A stretch of DNA of 64,000 nucleotides from Nitrobacter winogradskyi Nb-255 (GTDB lineage Bacteria; Pseudomonadota; Alphaproteobacteria; Rhizobiales; Xanthobacteraceae). The stretch is from the NCBI RefSeq assembly GCF_000012725.1, contig NC_007406.1:1144001-1208000 (forward strand). Reading direction: 5' to 3'. A program made the translations under genes and the position numbers. This document shows positions 8,786 to 19,560 of the stretch, piece by piece; position 1 is the stretch's first letter; the number at the start of each line of letters is the position of its first letter. Under the pieces are notes generated by a model, which worked only from the letters and a program-made list of their open reading frames with translations, had not been told where the DNA came from and did no database searches.

Positions 8786-10104
8786 CCAGCCTCGATTGCG
8801 GCCAGACCCCGAAAATGCGGCCCATGCAGCGCAACCGCAGCGCGCTGGTGGCGTCGCTGGACATTGGCACCAGCAAGATCGCCTGCATGATCGCAAGGCT
8901 GCGGCCGAGTGCGCCGAACGATGCGTTGCGCGGACGAACCCACGCGGTGGAACTGATCGGCTACAGCCAGATTCAATCGCGCGGCATGAAGGCCGGCGCC
9001 GTGACCGATCTCGCCCAGTGCGAGCAGGCGGTTCGCCAGGCTGTATCGCTGGCCGAGCAGATGGCGAAGGTCCGGGTCGAATCCGTGCTGTTGCCGGTAT
9101 CGGCCGGGCGGTTGCAAGGCCAGTTGATCGAAGCGGCCTCCCACATTCAGGGCGGCGCGGTCACGCCGTCCGATATCAGCCGGGTCACGTCGACCGGAAT
9201 GCATCACGCCACGGCGTCCGGACGCACCGTGCTTCATGCGCTGCCCGCCGGCTATTCGCTCGACGGCGTGAAGGGTATCCGCGACCCCCGTGGCATGGTG
9301 GCGCGCCGGTTCGGCGTCGACATGAACGTCGTGACCACGGAAGCGACGGTTGCGAAAAACCTGATGCTGGCGGTGGAGCGCTGCCATCTCACCGTCGAAG
9401 CGATGGCTGCCAGTCCCTATGTGGCCGGCCTGTCGGTGTTGACCGACGACGAGGTCGATCTCGGCGCCGCGGTCGTGGAGATGGGCGCGGGAACCACCAC
9501 CATCGCGGTCTATTCAGCGGGACGCTTTATTTATGCGAGCGGTTTCGCCATCGGCGGACATCACGTCACCATGGATCTTGCCCGCGGATTGGGCGCGTGC
9601 ATTGCGGATGCCGAGCGAATCAAGACGTTATATGGCACGGTGCTGACGGGTGGCTCGGATGTTCGCGAGCTGATGACGGTTCCCGCGGCCGGAGACAGTG
9701 ACTGTGACGCGCCTCAGGTCGTGTCACGCGCGACCATCGCCAACATCGTTCGTCAGCGTGTCGAGGAGATTTTTGAGATGGTCAGGGACCGGCTCGCGGA
9801 TTCCCCATTTGCTGCCGAGCCGCGCGCGCGCGTCGTGCTGAGCGGCGGGGCGTCGCAGTTGACCGGCGTTCCCGAACTCGCCTCGCGTGTTCTCGGCCGT
9901 CCGGTCCGCATCGGCCGCCCCCTTGGCTTCGGCCGCCTGCCCAACGAGGCCAAGAGCGCTTCGTTCTCCGTCCCCACCGGGCTGCTGGTGTACCCGCAAT
10001 ACGCACATCTGGAACATGTTGAGCCGCGGCGCACGCGGCAGGTTCGCACCGGGACGGACGGCTATTTCGGAAAGGTCGGACGATGGCTCCGGGAGGGCTT
10101 CTGA
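8782..10104 (+). CDS. ftsA: Cell division protein FtsA
   Basis: Actin-like ATPase that tethers FtsZ to the membrane and recruits the divisome. The 440-residue product contains the phosphate-1 motif SLDIGTSKIACMI near residue 24, the 1C subdomain specific to FtsA, VVEMGAGTTTIAVY (phosphate 2), and the adenosine-motif region VLSGGASQLTGVPELA. The C-terminal GKVGRWLREGF is the expected amphipathic membrane-targeting helix. Overlaps ftsQ by 4 bp and precedes ftsZ by 90 bp. Confidence 0.96.
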   Translation: MTSLDCGQTPKMRPMQRNRSALVASLDIGTSKIACMIARLRPSAPNDALRGRTHAVELIGYSQIQSRGMKAGAVTDLAQCEQAVRQAVSLAEQMAKVRVESVLLPVSAGRLQGQLIEAASHIQGGAVTPSDISRVTSTGMHHATASGRTVLHALPAGYSLDGVKGIRDPRGMVARRFGVDMNVVTTEATVAKNLMLAVERCHLTVEAMAASPYVAGLSVLTDDEVDLGAAVVEMGAGTTTIAVYSAGRFIYASGFAIGGHHVTMDLARGLGACIADAERIKTLYGTVLTGGSDVRELMTVPAAGDSDCDAPQVVSRATIANIVRQRVEEIFEMVRDRLADSPFAAEPRARVVLSGGASQLTGVPELASRVLGRPVRIGRPLGFGRLPNEAKSASFSVPTGLLVYPQYAHLEHVEPRRTRQVRTGTDGYFGKVGRWLREGF

Positions 10105-10194
10105 TGAACTTTCCGCCGAATTGCAGATTCCCATCAACTCCGCGGTCGACGACCGCCGGCATAGCGACACCGCGCGTGTAATCGAGAGGCAACC

Positions 10195-12006
10195 ATGACC
10201 ATCAATCTCAACGTTCCCGATATTCACGAGCTGAAGCCGCGGATCACTGTGTTCGGCGTTGGCGGCGCGGGCGGCAACGCGGTCAACAACATGATCACGG
10301 CCGGGCTGGTCGGGGTCGATTTCGTGGTGGCCAATACCGACGCCCAGGCGCTGACCATGTCCAAGGCGCAGCGTATCATCCAGATGGGCACCCAGGTCAC
10401 CCAGGGCCTCGGCGCGGGCTCGCAGCCCGATGTCGGCGCTGCCGCGGCGGAAGAGGTCATCGACGAAATTCGCGACCATCTCTCGGGCGCGAATATGGTG
10501 TTCGTCACGGCCGGAATGGGCGGCGGCACCGGCACCGGCGCCGCGCCCGTCATCGCCAAGGCCGCGCGCGAAATGGGGATTCTGACCGTCGGCGTCGTCA
10601 CCAAGCCGTTCCACTTCGAGGGTCAACGGCGCATGCGCACCGCCGACTCAGGGATTGGTGAGCTGCACAAGGTGGTCGACACGCTTCTGATCATTCCCAA
10701 TCAGAACCTGTTCCGGGTCGCGAACGAGAAGACCACCTTCGCCGACGCCTTCGCGATGGCCGATCAGGTGCTTTATTCGGGAGTCGCCTGCATCACCGAT
10801 CTCATGGTGAAGGAAGGCTTGATCAACCTCGACTTCGCCGACGTCCGCGCCGTGATGCGCGAGATGGGCAAGGCGATGATGGGCACCGGGGAGGCTTCCG
10901 GCGAGAAGCGCGCGCTCACCGCCGCCGAAGCCGCGATCGCCAATCCGCTGATCGACGATAGTTCGATGAAGGGTGCCAAGGGGCTGCTGATTTCGATCAC
11001 CGGCGGCAAGGATCTCACGCTGTTCGAGGTCGACGAAGCCGCCACGCGGATTCGCGAGGAAGTTGATCAGGACGCCAACATCATCGTCGGCGCCACCTTC
11101 GATGAAAGCCTCGACGGCATCATCAGGGTATCGGTGGTCGCGACCGGCATCGACCAGAGCACGATCGCGCGTACCGCGGCCACACCGGCAATGAAGTCCG
11201 GATCCGCGACGCCTGATCCGCGCGCGGCCGAACTGTCCGCGAAGCTTCGCGAGGACAACAAGCGTGCTTCCGCCAACCTCGCCCAGAAGCCCGCCGAGCC
11301 CCGGCCTGCCGTGCAGCCGGCTCAGGCTCAGGTCCAAGCTCCAGTCCAGGCCGCTCAGCCCGCCGCCAATGTCGATCGGGCGGCACTGGAGGCGATTGCC
11401 GCGGCGGTCGCCGAGCCCGCGCCGCCGCCCCCGCCGGCCGCCGCTCCGGCTCCCGTGCAGCCGGCCTCCTATGGCGACGTCACCGTTCGGCCGATCGCGC
11501 AAAAGCCGACGCTGTTCCCGGATCACGATCCCGCGCCGCGCGAGCAGCAGGAGCCGCCGGTGCCGGATACCTTCATCCCGCAGCCGGCGGAGCGCGCTCC
11601 GCTCCGTGCGCCACGGATGCCGAGGATGGAGGAGCTTCCGATGCCGGCGCAAAATGAAATCCGTCAGGCTCGTGGCGAGGTCGAGGAAGAGCATCCGCAG
11701 AAGAGCCGGCTGTCACTGCTGCAGCGTCTCGCCAATGTGGGCCTCGGCCGGCGCGATCAGGAAGCCGAGCCGCCGATCGCGGGTCGCGACGCCGGACCGG
11801 CCATGGCCCAGATGCCCCCATTGCCGGAGCGTCGCCCGCAGCGCAGCGTCGCCGAGCAGATGGGCAACGACCCGGTATCAGAGTACGCGCGCCGGCCGCC
11901 GCCGAAGGGCCTCGACGCTCACGGCCGTCCGTCGCCCGTCGCGCCCGCCCCGCAGGGTGACGATCATCTCGATATCCCCGCTTTTCTTCGCCGTCAGGCA
12001 AACTGA
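10195..12006 (+). CDS. ftsZ: Cell division GTPase FtsZ
   Basis: Tubulin-like GTPase forming the Z-ring. The 603-residue product has the N-terminal [13 protein letters not shown], the GTP signature [10 protein letters not shown] near residue 110, and the synergy-loop [11 protein letters not shown] near residue 208. The core ends around residue 320; an approximately 270-residue proline/alanine/glutamine-rich linker follows, long as usual in alphaproteobacteria. The C-terminal peptide [10 protein letters not shown], which binds FtsA and other partners, is intact. The ATG follows GAGAGGCAACC. A strong terminator follows immediately. Confidence 0.98.
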   Translation: MTINLNVPDIHELKPRITVFGVGGAGGNAVNNMITAGLVGVDFVVANTDAQALTMSKAQRIIQMGTQVTQGLGAGSQPDVGAAAAEEVIDEIRDHLSGANMVFVTAGMGGGTGTGAAPVIAKAAREMGILTVGVVTKPFHFEGQRRMRTADSGIGELHKVVDTLLIIPNQNLFRVANEKTTFADAFAMADQVLYSGVACITDLMVKEGLINLDFADVRAVMREMGKAMMGTGEASGEKRALTAAEAAIANPLIDDSSMKGAKGLLISITGGKDLTLFEVDEAATRIREEVDQDANIIVGATFDESLDGIIRVSVVATGIDQSTIARTAATPAMKSGSATPDPRAAELSAKLREDNKRASANLAQKPAEPRPAVQPAQAQVQAPVQAAQPAANVDRAALEAIAAAVAEPAPPPPPAAAPAPVQPASYGDVTVRPIAQKPTLFPDHDPAPREQQEPPVPDTFIPQPAERAPLRAPRMPRMEELPMPAQNEIRQARGEVEEEHPQKSRLSLLQRLANVGLGRRDQEAEPPIAGRDAGPAMAQMPPLPERRPQRSVAEQMGNDPVSEYARRPPPKGLDAHGRPSPVAPAPQGDDHLDIPAFLRRQAN

Positions 12007-12030
12007 AAGCCTGTAACAAACTGAAGCTGT

Positions 12031-12065
12031 AAGGGCTCCGTCATTTGCAGGCGGAGCCCTTTTTC
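12031..12065 (+). terminator. Rho-independent terminator after ftsZ
   Basis: Perfect 9-bp arms AGGGCTCCG and CGGAGCCCT with an 11-base loop, immediately followed by a run of T, 25 bp after the ftsZ stop. This is the clearest intrinsic terminator in the window and closes the dcw transcript before lpxC. Confidence 0.92.
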
Positions 12066-12201
12066 CTATCATCCTGTTTCTTTATTTTTTCGGGCATTAC
12101 TCTGATATTTCATGAAAAATTAATTTTATCAAGGTCCGCTGCAGGGTCACGTTCATGCGGCATATTTGGTCACGAGGCGGCGTGATTGCGGCGGAGATGG
12201 G

Positions 12202-12218
12202 GTAACAATTGGTAAAGA
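12202..12218. promoter_or_regulatory. CtrA-like near match upstream of lpxC
   Basis: On the minus strand this reads TTTACCAATTGTTACC, TTTA-N7-TTAC, closely resembling the ftsQ-upstream repeat TTTACC-N5-TTTACC. It lies about 125 bp before lpxC. The rest of the 336-bp ftsZ-lpxC spacer (12007-12342) holds the terminator, an AT-rich patch around 12105-12130, and nothing else I recognise. Confidence 0.3.
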
Positions 12219-12342
12219 AGCGTGAGTTGCGCGCTTTGGGACTGCCGGTATGTTTTAGGCGTGACTTTGGGGATCACGAATCGATTCGCAGCCTTTCAGG
12301 CGAGAATTCGGCGTTCGGGATAAGTCACTTGGGCCAGGCTTT

Positions 12343-13299
12343 ATGAGATTCAATCGCCAGACGACGCTGCGTTCGCGAGCCACCGTGACGGGTGTCGGCG
12401 TTCATTCCGGATTACCGGCCAACCTGACTCTAGGGCCTGCGTCGATCGATGCGGGTTTTGTTTTTATCCGCACCTCTCCCGATGGAACCGAACGCCGGGT
12501 ACAGGCCGCCGCGAAATCCGTGACATCGACCAATTTTGCCACGGTCCTGGGCGATCAGCAAGGCTCTCTCGTCTCCACCGCCGAACACGTTCTTGCTGCG
12601 TTGCGTGGCCTTGGCGTCGACAACGCCACCATCGAACTCGACGGACCTGAAGTGCCGATTATGGATGGCAGTTCGGCTGCCTTCGTCGCCGCGATCGACC
12701 AGGCCGGGATTGTCGAGCAGTCGGCGGCGCGCCGCTTCATCCAGGTTTTGAAACCGGTCCGGGTCACGAAGGGCGAGGCGGTCGGCGAATTGCGACCGTA
12801 CAAGCGCGGCTTTCGCGTCGAGGTCGAGATTGATTTCGCCAATCCGGTGATCGGCCATCAGGACTATTCCATCGATCTTGATCCCGAGAGCTTTCGTCGT
12901 GAAATCAGCCGGGCGAGAACCTTCGGTTGCATGAACGATGTGGCAAGGCTCCGAAGCGCGGGTTTCGCGCTGGGTGCGTCATTGGAAAACTCGATGGTGT
13001 TCGATGACGAGCGCCTGTTGAATGCCGGTGGCCTGCGCTACGCCGACGAGTGCGTACGACACAAGGTTCTCGATGCGATCGGCGATCTGGCGCTCGCCGG
13101 GTTGCCGCTGATCGGCGGCTATCGCTCGGCGCGCGGCGGGCACAAGCTCAACCACGCGGTGCTGACGGCTTTGATGGCCGACCGGACCGCATGGCGGGTA
13201 GTTGAGGATCAGCCGGTTTCGCGTCCGCGCAGTCAGGGCGAACTGGTCGGCGGAATGGTGGGCGGCATGGCTGCAGCCTATGGTCCCAACGTGTCCTGA
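12343..13299 (+). CDS. lpxC: UDP-3-O-acyl-N-acetylglucosamine deacetylase
   Basis: Zinc amidase committing UDP-acyl-GlcNAc to lipid A synthesis. The 318-residue product is of family length. Zinc and catalytic features: STAEHVLAAL (first His), RHKVLDAIGDLAL (HKxxD-type), and GHKLNHAVL near the C-terminus; the tandem duplicated LpxC fold is evident from the N-terminal GVGVHSG and later ARTFGC. Lies after ftsZ as in many proteobacteria but as a separate transcript, given the terminator and spacer. Confidence 0.96.
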   Translation: MRFNRQTTLRSRATVTGVGVHSGLPANLTLGPASIDAGFVFIRTSPDGTERRVQAAAKSVTSTNFATVLGDQQGSLVSTAEHVLAALRGLGVDNATIELDGPEVPIMDGSSAAFVAAIDQAGIVEQSAARRFIQVLKPVRVTKGEAVGELRPYKRGFRVEVEIDFANPVIGHQDYSIDLDPESFRREISRARTFGCMNDVARLRSAGFALGASLENSMVFDDERLLNAGGLRYADECVRHKVLDAIGDLALAGLPLIGGYRSARGGHKLNHAVLTALMADRTAWRVVEDQPVSRPRSQGELVGGMVGGMAAAYGPNVS

Positions 13300-13770
13300 T
13301 CCTCACCGGGTCTCGCACTGTTCGAGTCTCGCACCTTTTAAGCCGTTCTGCTGCGTATGCGCGCCGATCCGTGTTTGTGCCGTGGCGGCTTGCAGGGGCC
13401 AAGCCTTCTGGCACCGCAAGCATTACCGGATCGTGGTCGTCGTTCTGCCTTAATCCCGGCGAAATACCTGCTTACCCCGTTGGTGAACGGCTGCTTGTGG
13501 GCTAAACGGGCGGGTGCAAGGTGCGCGTTCCCGTTTGCTGTAGCGTTTTCGGAACGAACCATGTCCTCGGGCGTGGCACGCTTACAGTGACTTTTCGCGG
13601 TGAGAGAGCATCTGTTGCGTTTTCGAGCGAACCGGATTCCACTTACCCGGAAAATGCTCTAAAACCAATGTCTTGAGCTTCGCTTCTGATTCAATCAGAA
13701 ATGAGAACTGCTCCACTGCCTGGATCGCCGGATGACGGACCTCGGATTTTCACCAATGGTGGCTAAGCAT
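13300..13770. other. Gene-free spacer between lpxC and bamD
   Basis: About 470 bp. No open frame with family character or codon bias. The right part (about 13617-13708) is a degenerate member of the dispersed GCGTTTTC repeat; I recognise nothing in the left 300 bp. Confidence 0.5.
13617..13708. repeat. Dispersed GCGTTTTC-family repeat, degenerate copy
   Basis: Contains GCGTTTTCGAGCGAACCGG, ATTCCACTTACCCGGAAAA and CTTCTGATTCAATCAGAA, blocks shared with the other dispersed copies in this window but rearranged. Confidence 0.6.
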
Positions 13771-14667
13771 ATGGCGCTCGGACGGCGCGTTTTCATGGAC
13801 CGCGCCTCTCTCGGGCGGCTTGGCCGGAAACTGCGGCTCGCCGCCTGTCTTGCACTCGCCGCCGTGACCGTTGCCGCGTGCGGGACCGGGCCGCTCCTGG
13901 ACAAGTTCACGGCGAAGGACGAAGAGACCTTCAGCGACGAACCGGCGGACAAGCTCTACAATGAGGGCTTGTTCCTCATGAACAAACAGCGCGATCTCAA
14001 GGCGGTCACGAAGAAGTTCGACGAGGTCGACCGCGAACACCCGTATTCGGAGTGGGCGCGGAAGTCGCTGCTGATGTCGGCCTACGCATCTTATCAGGCC
14101 GGCGATTACGACACCTGCATCGGCTCCGCGTCGCGCTACGTGACGCTCCATCCGGGCAGTCCGGACGCCGCCTATGCGCAGTATTTGATTGCCGTCTCTA
14201 ATTACGATCAGATCGCCGATGTCTCGCGCGACCAGGCTCGTACCGAGAAGGCGATGCGCACCCTGGAAGAGGTGATCCGGAAATATCCGACGTCCGAATA
14301 CGCCGGTGAAGCCAAGAAGAAGCTTCAGGGCGCGCGCGATCAGCTCGCCGGCAAGGAAATGGCGGTCGGCCGCTACTACATGGAGCGGCGTGACTATACC
14401 GGCGCGATCAACCGCTTCAAGACGGTGGTGACGCGCTTCCAGACCACGCGGCACGTCGAGGAGGCGCTGGCGCGGCTGACCGAGGCCTACATGGCGATTG
14501 GAATCGTTGCCGAGGCGCAGACCGCCGCGGCCGTGCTTGGCCATAATTTCCCTGACAGCCACTGGTACAAGGACGCCTACAATCTCGTGACCTCGGGTGG
14601 AAGCCAGCCCAGCGAGAACAAGAGTTCGTGGATCAGCAAGGCGTTCAGGAAGGTGGGCCTTGGCTAG
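13771..14667 (+). CDS. bamD: Outer membrane assembly lipoprotein BamD
   Basis: TPR lipoprotein of the BAM complex that inserts beta-barrel proteins (older name ComL/YfiO). The product has a basic N-region, hydrophobic segment and lipobox ending VAAC followed by GTG, then TPR-like helical pairs such as YNEGLFLMNKQRDLKAV and SLLMSAYASYQAGDYDTC. Length after processing is about 260 residues, usual for the family. Possible ATGs lie at 13732, 13756, 13771 and 13795; 13771 follows GGTGGCTAAGC and is preferred. Start is the main uncertainty. Confidence 0.9.
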   Translation: MALGRRVFMDRASLGRLGRKLRLAACLALAAVTVAACGTGPLLDKFTAKDEETFSDEPADKLYNEGLFLMNKQRDLKAVTKKFDEVDREHPYSEWARKSLLMSAYASYQAGDYDTCIGSASRYVTLHPGSPDAAYAQYLIAVSNYDQIADVSRDQARTEKAMRTLEEVIRKYPTSEYAGEAKKKLQGARDQLAGKEMAVGRYYMERRDYTGAINRFKTVVTRFQTTRHVEEALARLTEAYMAIGIVAEAQTAAAVLGHNFPDSHWYKDAYNLVTSGGSQPSENKSSWISKAFRKVGLG

Positions 14668-14752
14668 AGCATGATCCCGATTTTCGGATAAGATCATGCA
14701 CAGTCACAAGGATGGGGCTGGAGTCCGGTTCAACGGAGTTGGGTCAGGCTCC
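14667..14752. repeat. Dispersed repeat fragment (GAGCATGATCCCG type)
   Basis: AGAGCATGATCCCGATTTTC, GGATAAGATCATGC and GGTTCAACG...GGCTCCAG recur in the 27.2 kb copy. It fills most of the bamD-recN gap and probably forms imperfect hairpins (GCATGATC/GATCATGC). Confidence 0.6.
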
Positions 14753-14811
14753 AGTCTTTGCGCTACGCTTTTCCACATTTCTCAACGGCCTTTGGCAGGA
14801 ACCGGCCTCCC

Positions 14812-16497
14812 ATGCTTGCGCGCCTTTCGATCCGCGACATCGTCCTGATCGAGCGGCTCGATATCGAGTTCGCCTCCGGTCTTGCGGTGTTGACCGGCGA
14901 GACCGGCGCGGGAAAATCCATTCTGCTTGATGCCTTTGCGCTCGCGCTCGGCGGCCGCGGCGACGCCGGGCTGGTTCGCCACGGCGCGGAGCAGGGGCAG
15001 GTCACGGCCACCTTCGATGTTCCGAAGAACCATCCGGCCTGCGCCATGCTTGCCGCCAATGACATCGAGAACTCTATTTCTGAAGAATCGGGCGAGATGA
15101 TCCTGCGGCGCGTCCAGCTTGCCGACGGCCGCACCCGGGCTTTCATCAATGATCAGGCGATCAGCGTGCAGACCTTGAAAGCGGTCGGCGCGACGCTGGT
15201 GGAGATTCACGGCCAGCACGACGAGCGGGCGCTGGTCGATGCATCGACCCACCGCCGGCTGCTCGATGCCTTTGCCGGACTGGATACCGAGGTCTCCGCG
15301 CTGGAAGTGCTGTGGGAAGCGCGTCGCCGCGCCCGCGTGGCGCTTGAAGATCATCGCGCCGGCGTGGAGCGCGCCGCGCAGGAGGCCGAGTATTTGCGTC
15401 ACGCCTCCGAGGAGTTGACACAGCTCGCGCCGCAGGAGGGCGAGGAAACCGCGCTTGCCGAACGCCGCGCCGCGATGATGGCGGGCGAGAAGATCGCGGC
15501 CGACCTGCGCGAGGCGCGAGACGTCGTCAGCGGTCATGGTTCGCCGGCGAGCGTCTTGTCGGCGGCGGTGCGGCGGCTCGAACGGCGCGCCGCGAGTTCG
15601 CGGCAACTGGTCGAGCCCGCGGTCAGGTCGATCGACGCCGCCATCAACGCGCTGGAGGAGGCCGACCAGCATCTCGCGGCAGCGCTCGCCGCTTCGGATT
15701 TCGATCCGGCTGAACTGGAGCGCATCGAGGAGCGGCTGTTCGCGCTGCGCGCGGCCTCGCGAAAATATGCGACGCCGGTCGAGGGACTTGCCGCGCTTGC
15801 CGCGAAGTATGCAGCGCAGGTTGCGTTGATTGACGCCGGCGCGGATCGACTGACTGTTCTGGAGAAAGAGGCGGCCGACGCCGACAAACGTTATGCGGCG
15901 GCGGCTGCGAAACTCTCGGTGGCGCGCAAGAAGGCTGCCGACAAGCTCGACAAGACGGTCAATGTGGAGCTTGCGCCGTTGAAGCTTGAGCGCGCCAGAT
16001 TTTCGACGCACATCGATTCCGATCCGTCCACGCCGGGGCCGCAAGGCTTCGACCGCGTCGAGTTCTGGGTGCAGACCAATCCCGGCACGCGTCCCGGGCC
16101 GCTGATGAAGGTCGCATCGGGAGGCGAACTGTCACGCTTCCTGCTGGCGCTGAAGGTGGTGCTCTCCGACAAGGGCTCGGCGCCGACGCTGGTGTTCGAC
16201 GAGATCGACACCGGGGTCGGCGGTGCGGTGGCCGACGCCATCGGCGCGCGGCTGTCGCGCTTGGCCTGCAAGGTGCAGGTGATGGCGGTGACGCACGCGC
16301 CCCAGGTTGCGGTGCGCGCTGATCAACATCTGCTCATCTCAAAAGATGCGCTGGACCGTGGCAAGCGTGTCGCCACGCGGGTTGCGACGCTGGCGGAGGA
16401 TCACCGCCGCGAGGAGATCGCGCGGATGCTTGCCGGAGCCGAGATCACCGCGGAGGCCCGCGCCGCCGCGGACCGGCTGTTGAAAGCGGCGGGGTGA
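14812..16497 (+). CDS. recN: DNA repair protein RecN
   Basis: SMC-like ATPase for double-strand break repair. The 561-residue product has the N-terminal Walker A GETGAGKSILLDAFALALGG around residue 28-47, a long coiled-coil middle rich in Ala/Glu/Arg, the signature ASGGELSRFLLALKVVL near residue 433, and Walker B TLVFDEIDTGVGG. An upstream in-frame ATG at 14758 adds 18 codons overlapping repeat sequence; the ATG at 14812 begins LARLSIRDIVLIE, the standard family N-terminus. ligA follows after 6 bp. Confidence 0.95.
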   Translation: MLARLSIRDIVLIERLDIEFASGLAVLTGETGAGKSILLDAFALALGGRGDAGLVRHGAEQGQVTATFDVPKNHPACAMLAANDIENSISEESGEMILRRVQLADGRTRAFINDQAISVQTLKAVGATLVEIHGQHDERALVDASTHRRLLDAFAGLDTEVSALEVLWEARRRARVALEDHRAGVERAAQEAEYLRHASEELTQLAPQEGEETALAERRAAMMAGEKIAADLREARDVVSGHGSPASVLSAAVRRLERRAASSRQLVEPAVRSIDAAINALEEADQHLAAALAASDFDPAELERIEERLFALRAASRKYATPVEGLAALAAKYAAQVALIDAGADRLTVLEKEAADADKRYAAAAAKLSVARKKAADKLDKTVNVELAPLKLERARFSTHIDSDPSTPGPQGFDRVEFWVQTNPGTRPGPLMKVASGGELSRFLLALKVVLSDKGSAPTLVFDEIDTGVGGAVADAIGARLSRLACKVQVMAVTHAPQVAVRADQHLLISKDALDRGKRVATRVATLAEDHRREEIARMLAGAEITAEARAAADRLLKAAG

Positions 16498-18654
<2,157 letters not shown>

Positions 18655-18685
18655 CCGATCTTCCGGAGTGCCGTGTCAAGGACGT

Positions 18686-19390
18686 TCAGGCCGCCGGCTG
18701 GCCGATCGTTATCGTCAGTTTGCCGACGCCGTCGCAGCCGCATTCGACATGGTCGCCCGGATGCAGGGCGGAGACCCCGGCCGGCGTACCGGTCATGATG
18801 ATGTCGCCTGCGTCAAGCGAGACCTGTTTCGAAAGTTGCGCGATGATCTCCGGAACGTTCCAGATCATCTGCGCGAGATCGCCGGACTGGGTTTCCTTGC
18901 CGTTGACCGCGAGCCAGATACGGCCCTTCGATGGATGGCCGATCTTCGCTGTTGGTTGCAGCGCGCCGCAGGGCGCCGTGTGATCGAATGACTTCGCGAT
19001 CTCCCACGGCTGTTCCTTCTTGCGCGCGGCGTTTTGCAGGTCGCGCCGGGTGAGATCGATGCCGACCGCGTAGCCATAGACGTGATCGAGCGCGGTGTCG
19101 GCCGGGATGCGCAAGCTCCCGCTCTTCATCGCGACGATCAGCTCGACTTCGTGATGCAGATCATGGGTGAGAGGCGGATAGGGAATGGTCGCGCCGTCGG
19201 CCTCGATCATGTCGGCATGCTTCGCGAAGAAAAAAGGCGTCGCGCGCTCGTCGTTGCGTAGTTCGCGGATGTGATCGAGATAGTTGCGGCCGACGCACCA
19301 GATGCGGCGGACCGGAAAGAAGCCGTTGCCGCCCGCGACCGCGATGACAGGTCGGGGCGGCTCTGGAATCACAAACGGCGATGCGCTCAT
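18686..19390 (-). CDS. Fumarylacetoacetate hydrolase family protein
   Basis: A 234-residue FAH/FAHD1-family metal-dependent hydrolase or decarboxylase acting on acylpyruvates such as fumarylpyruvate or oxaloacetate. Motifs: VGRNYLDHIRELRND, the metal ligands in HHEVELIVAM (ExE), and IIMTGTPAGVSALHPGD near the C-terminus. The ATG at 19390 follows AGCGGAGAGCACCGC; the open frame upstream is not family-like. Convergent with ligA. Substrate cannot be told from sequence. Confidence 0.9.
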   Translation of the reverse strand: MSASPFVIPEPPRPVIAVAGGNGFFPVRRIWCVGRNYLDHIRELRNDERATPFFFAKHADMIEADGATIPYPPLTHDLHHEVELIVAMKSGSLRIPADTALDHVYGYAVGIDLTRRDLQNAARKKEQPWEIAKSFDHTAPCGALQPTAKIGHPSKGRIWLAVNGKETQSGDLAQMIWNVPEIIAQLSKQVSLDAGDIIMTGTPAGVSALHPGDHVECGCDGVGKLTITIGQPAA

Positions 19391-19458
19391 GCGGTGCTCT
19401 CCGCTCTGCCTGCGCTTGCGCGATGAGATCGTCACCGCGGACAGGTGCGATGACATCA

Positions 19459-19560
19459 TAGCGTTTTCGAGCGAAGCGGATACGCATTCGCGTGAAGAAA
19501 ACGCGTCAGATCAAAATCGTGGAGCCCGCCTCTGATTCCATCAGAAGCGGTAAGGCTCTA
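19459..19560. repeat. Dispersed GCGTTTTC-family repeat
   Basis: Well-conserved copy: starts TAGCGTTTTCGAGCGAAGCG, passes CGCGTGAAGAAAACGCGTCA and ends with the hairpin-like CTCTGATTCCATCAGAAGCGG...GGCTCTA. Sits between two minus-strand genes, just after the ABC exporter stop. Confidence 0.8.

Noticed and set aside
14700-14811. Possible LexA box (GTTC-N7-GTTC) before recN
   Set aside because: The best match is GTTC followed after seven bases by TTGG; the second half does not fit.
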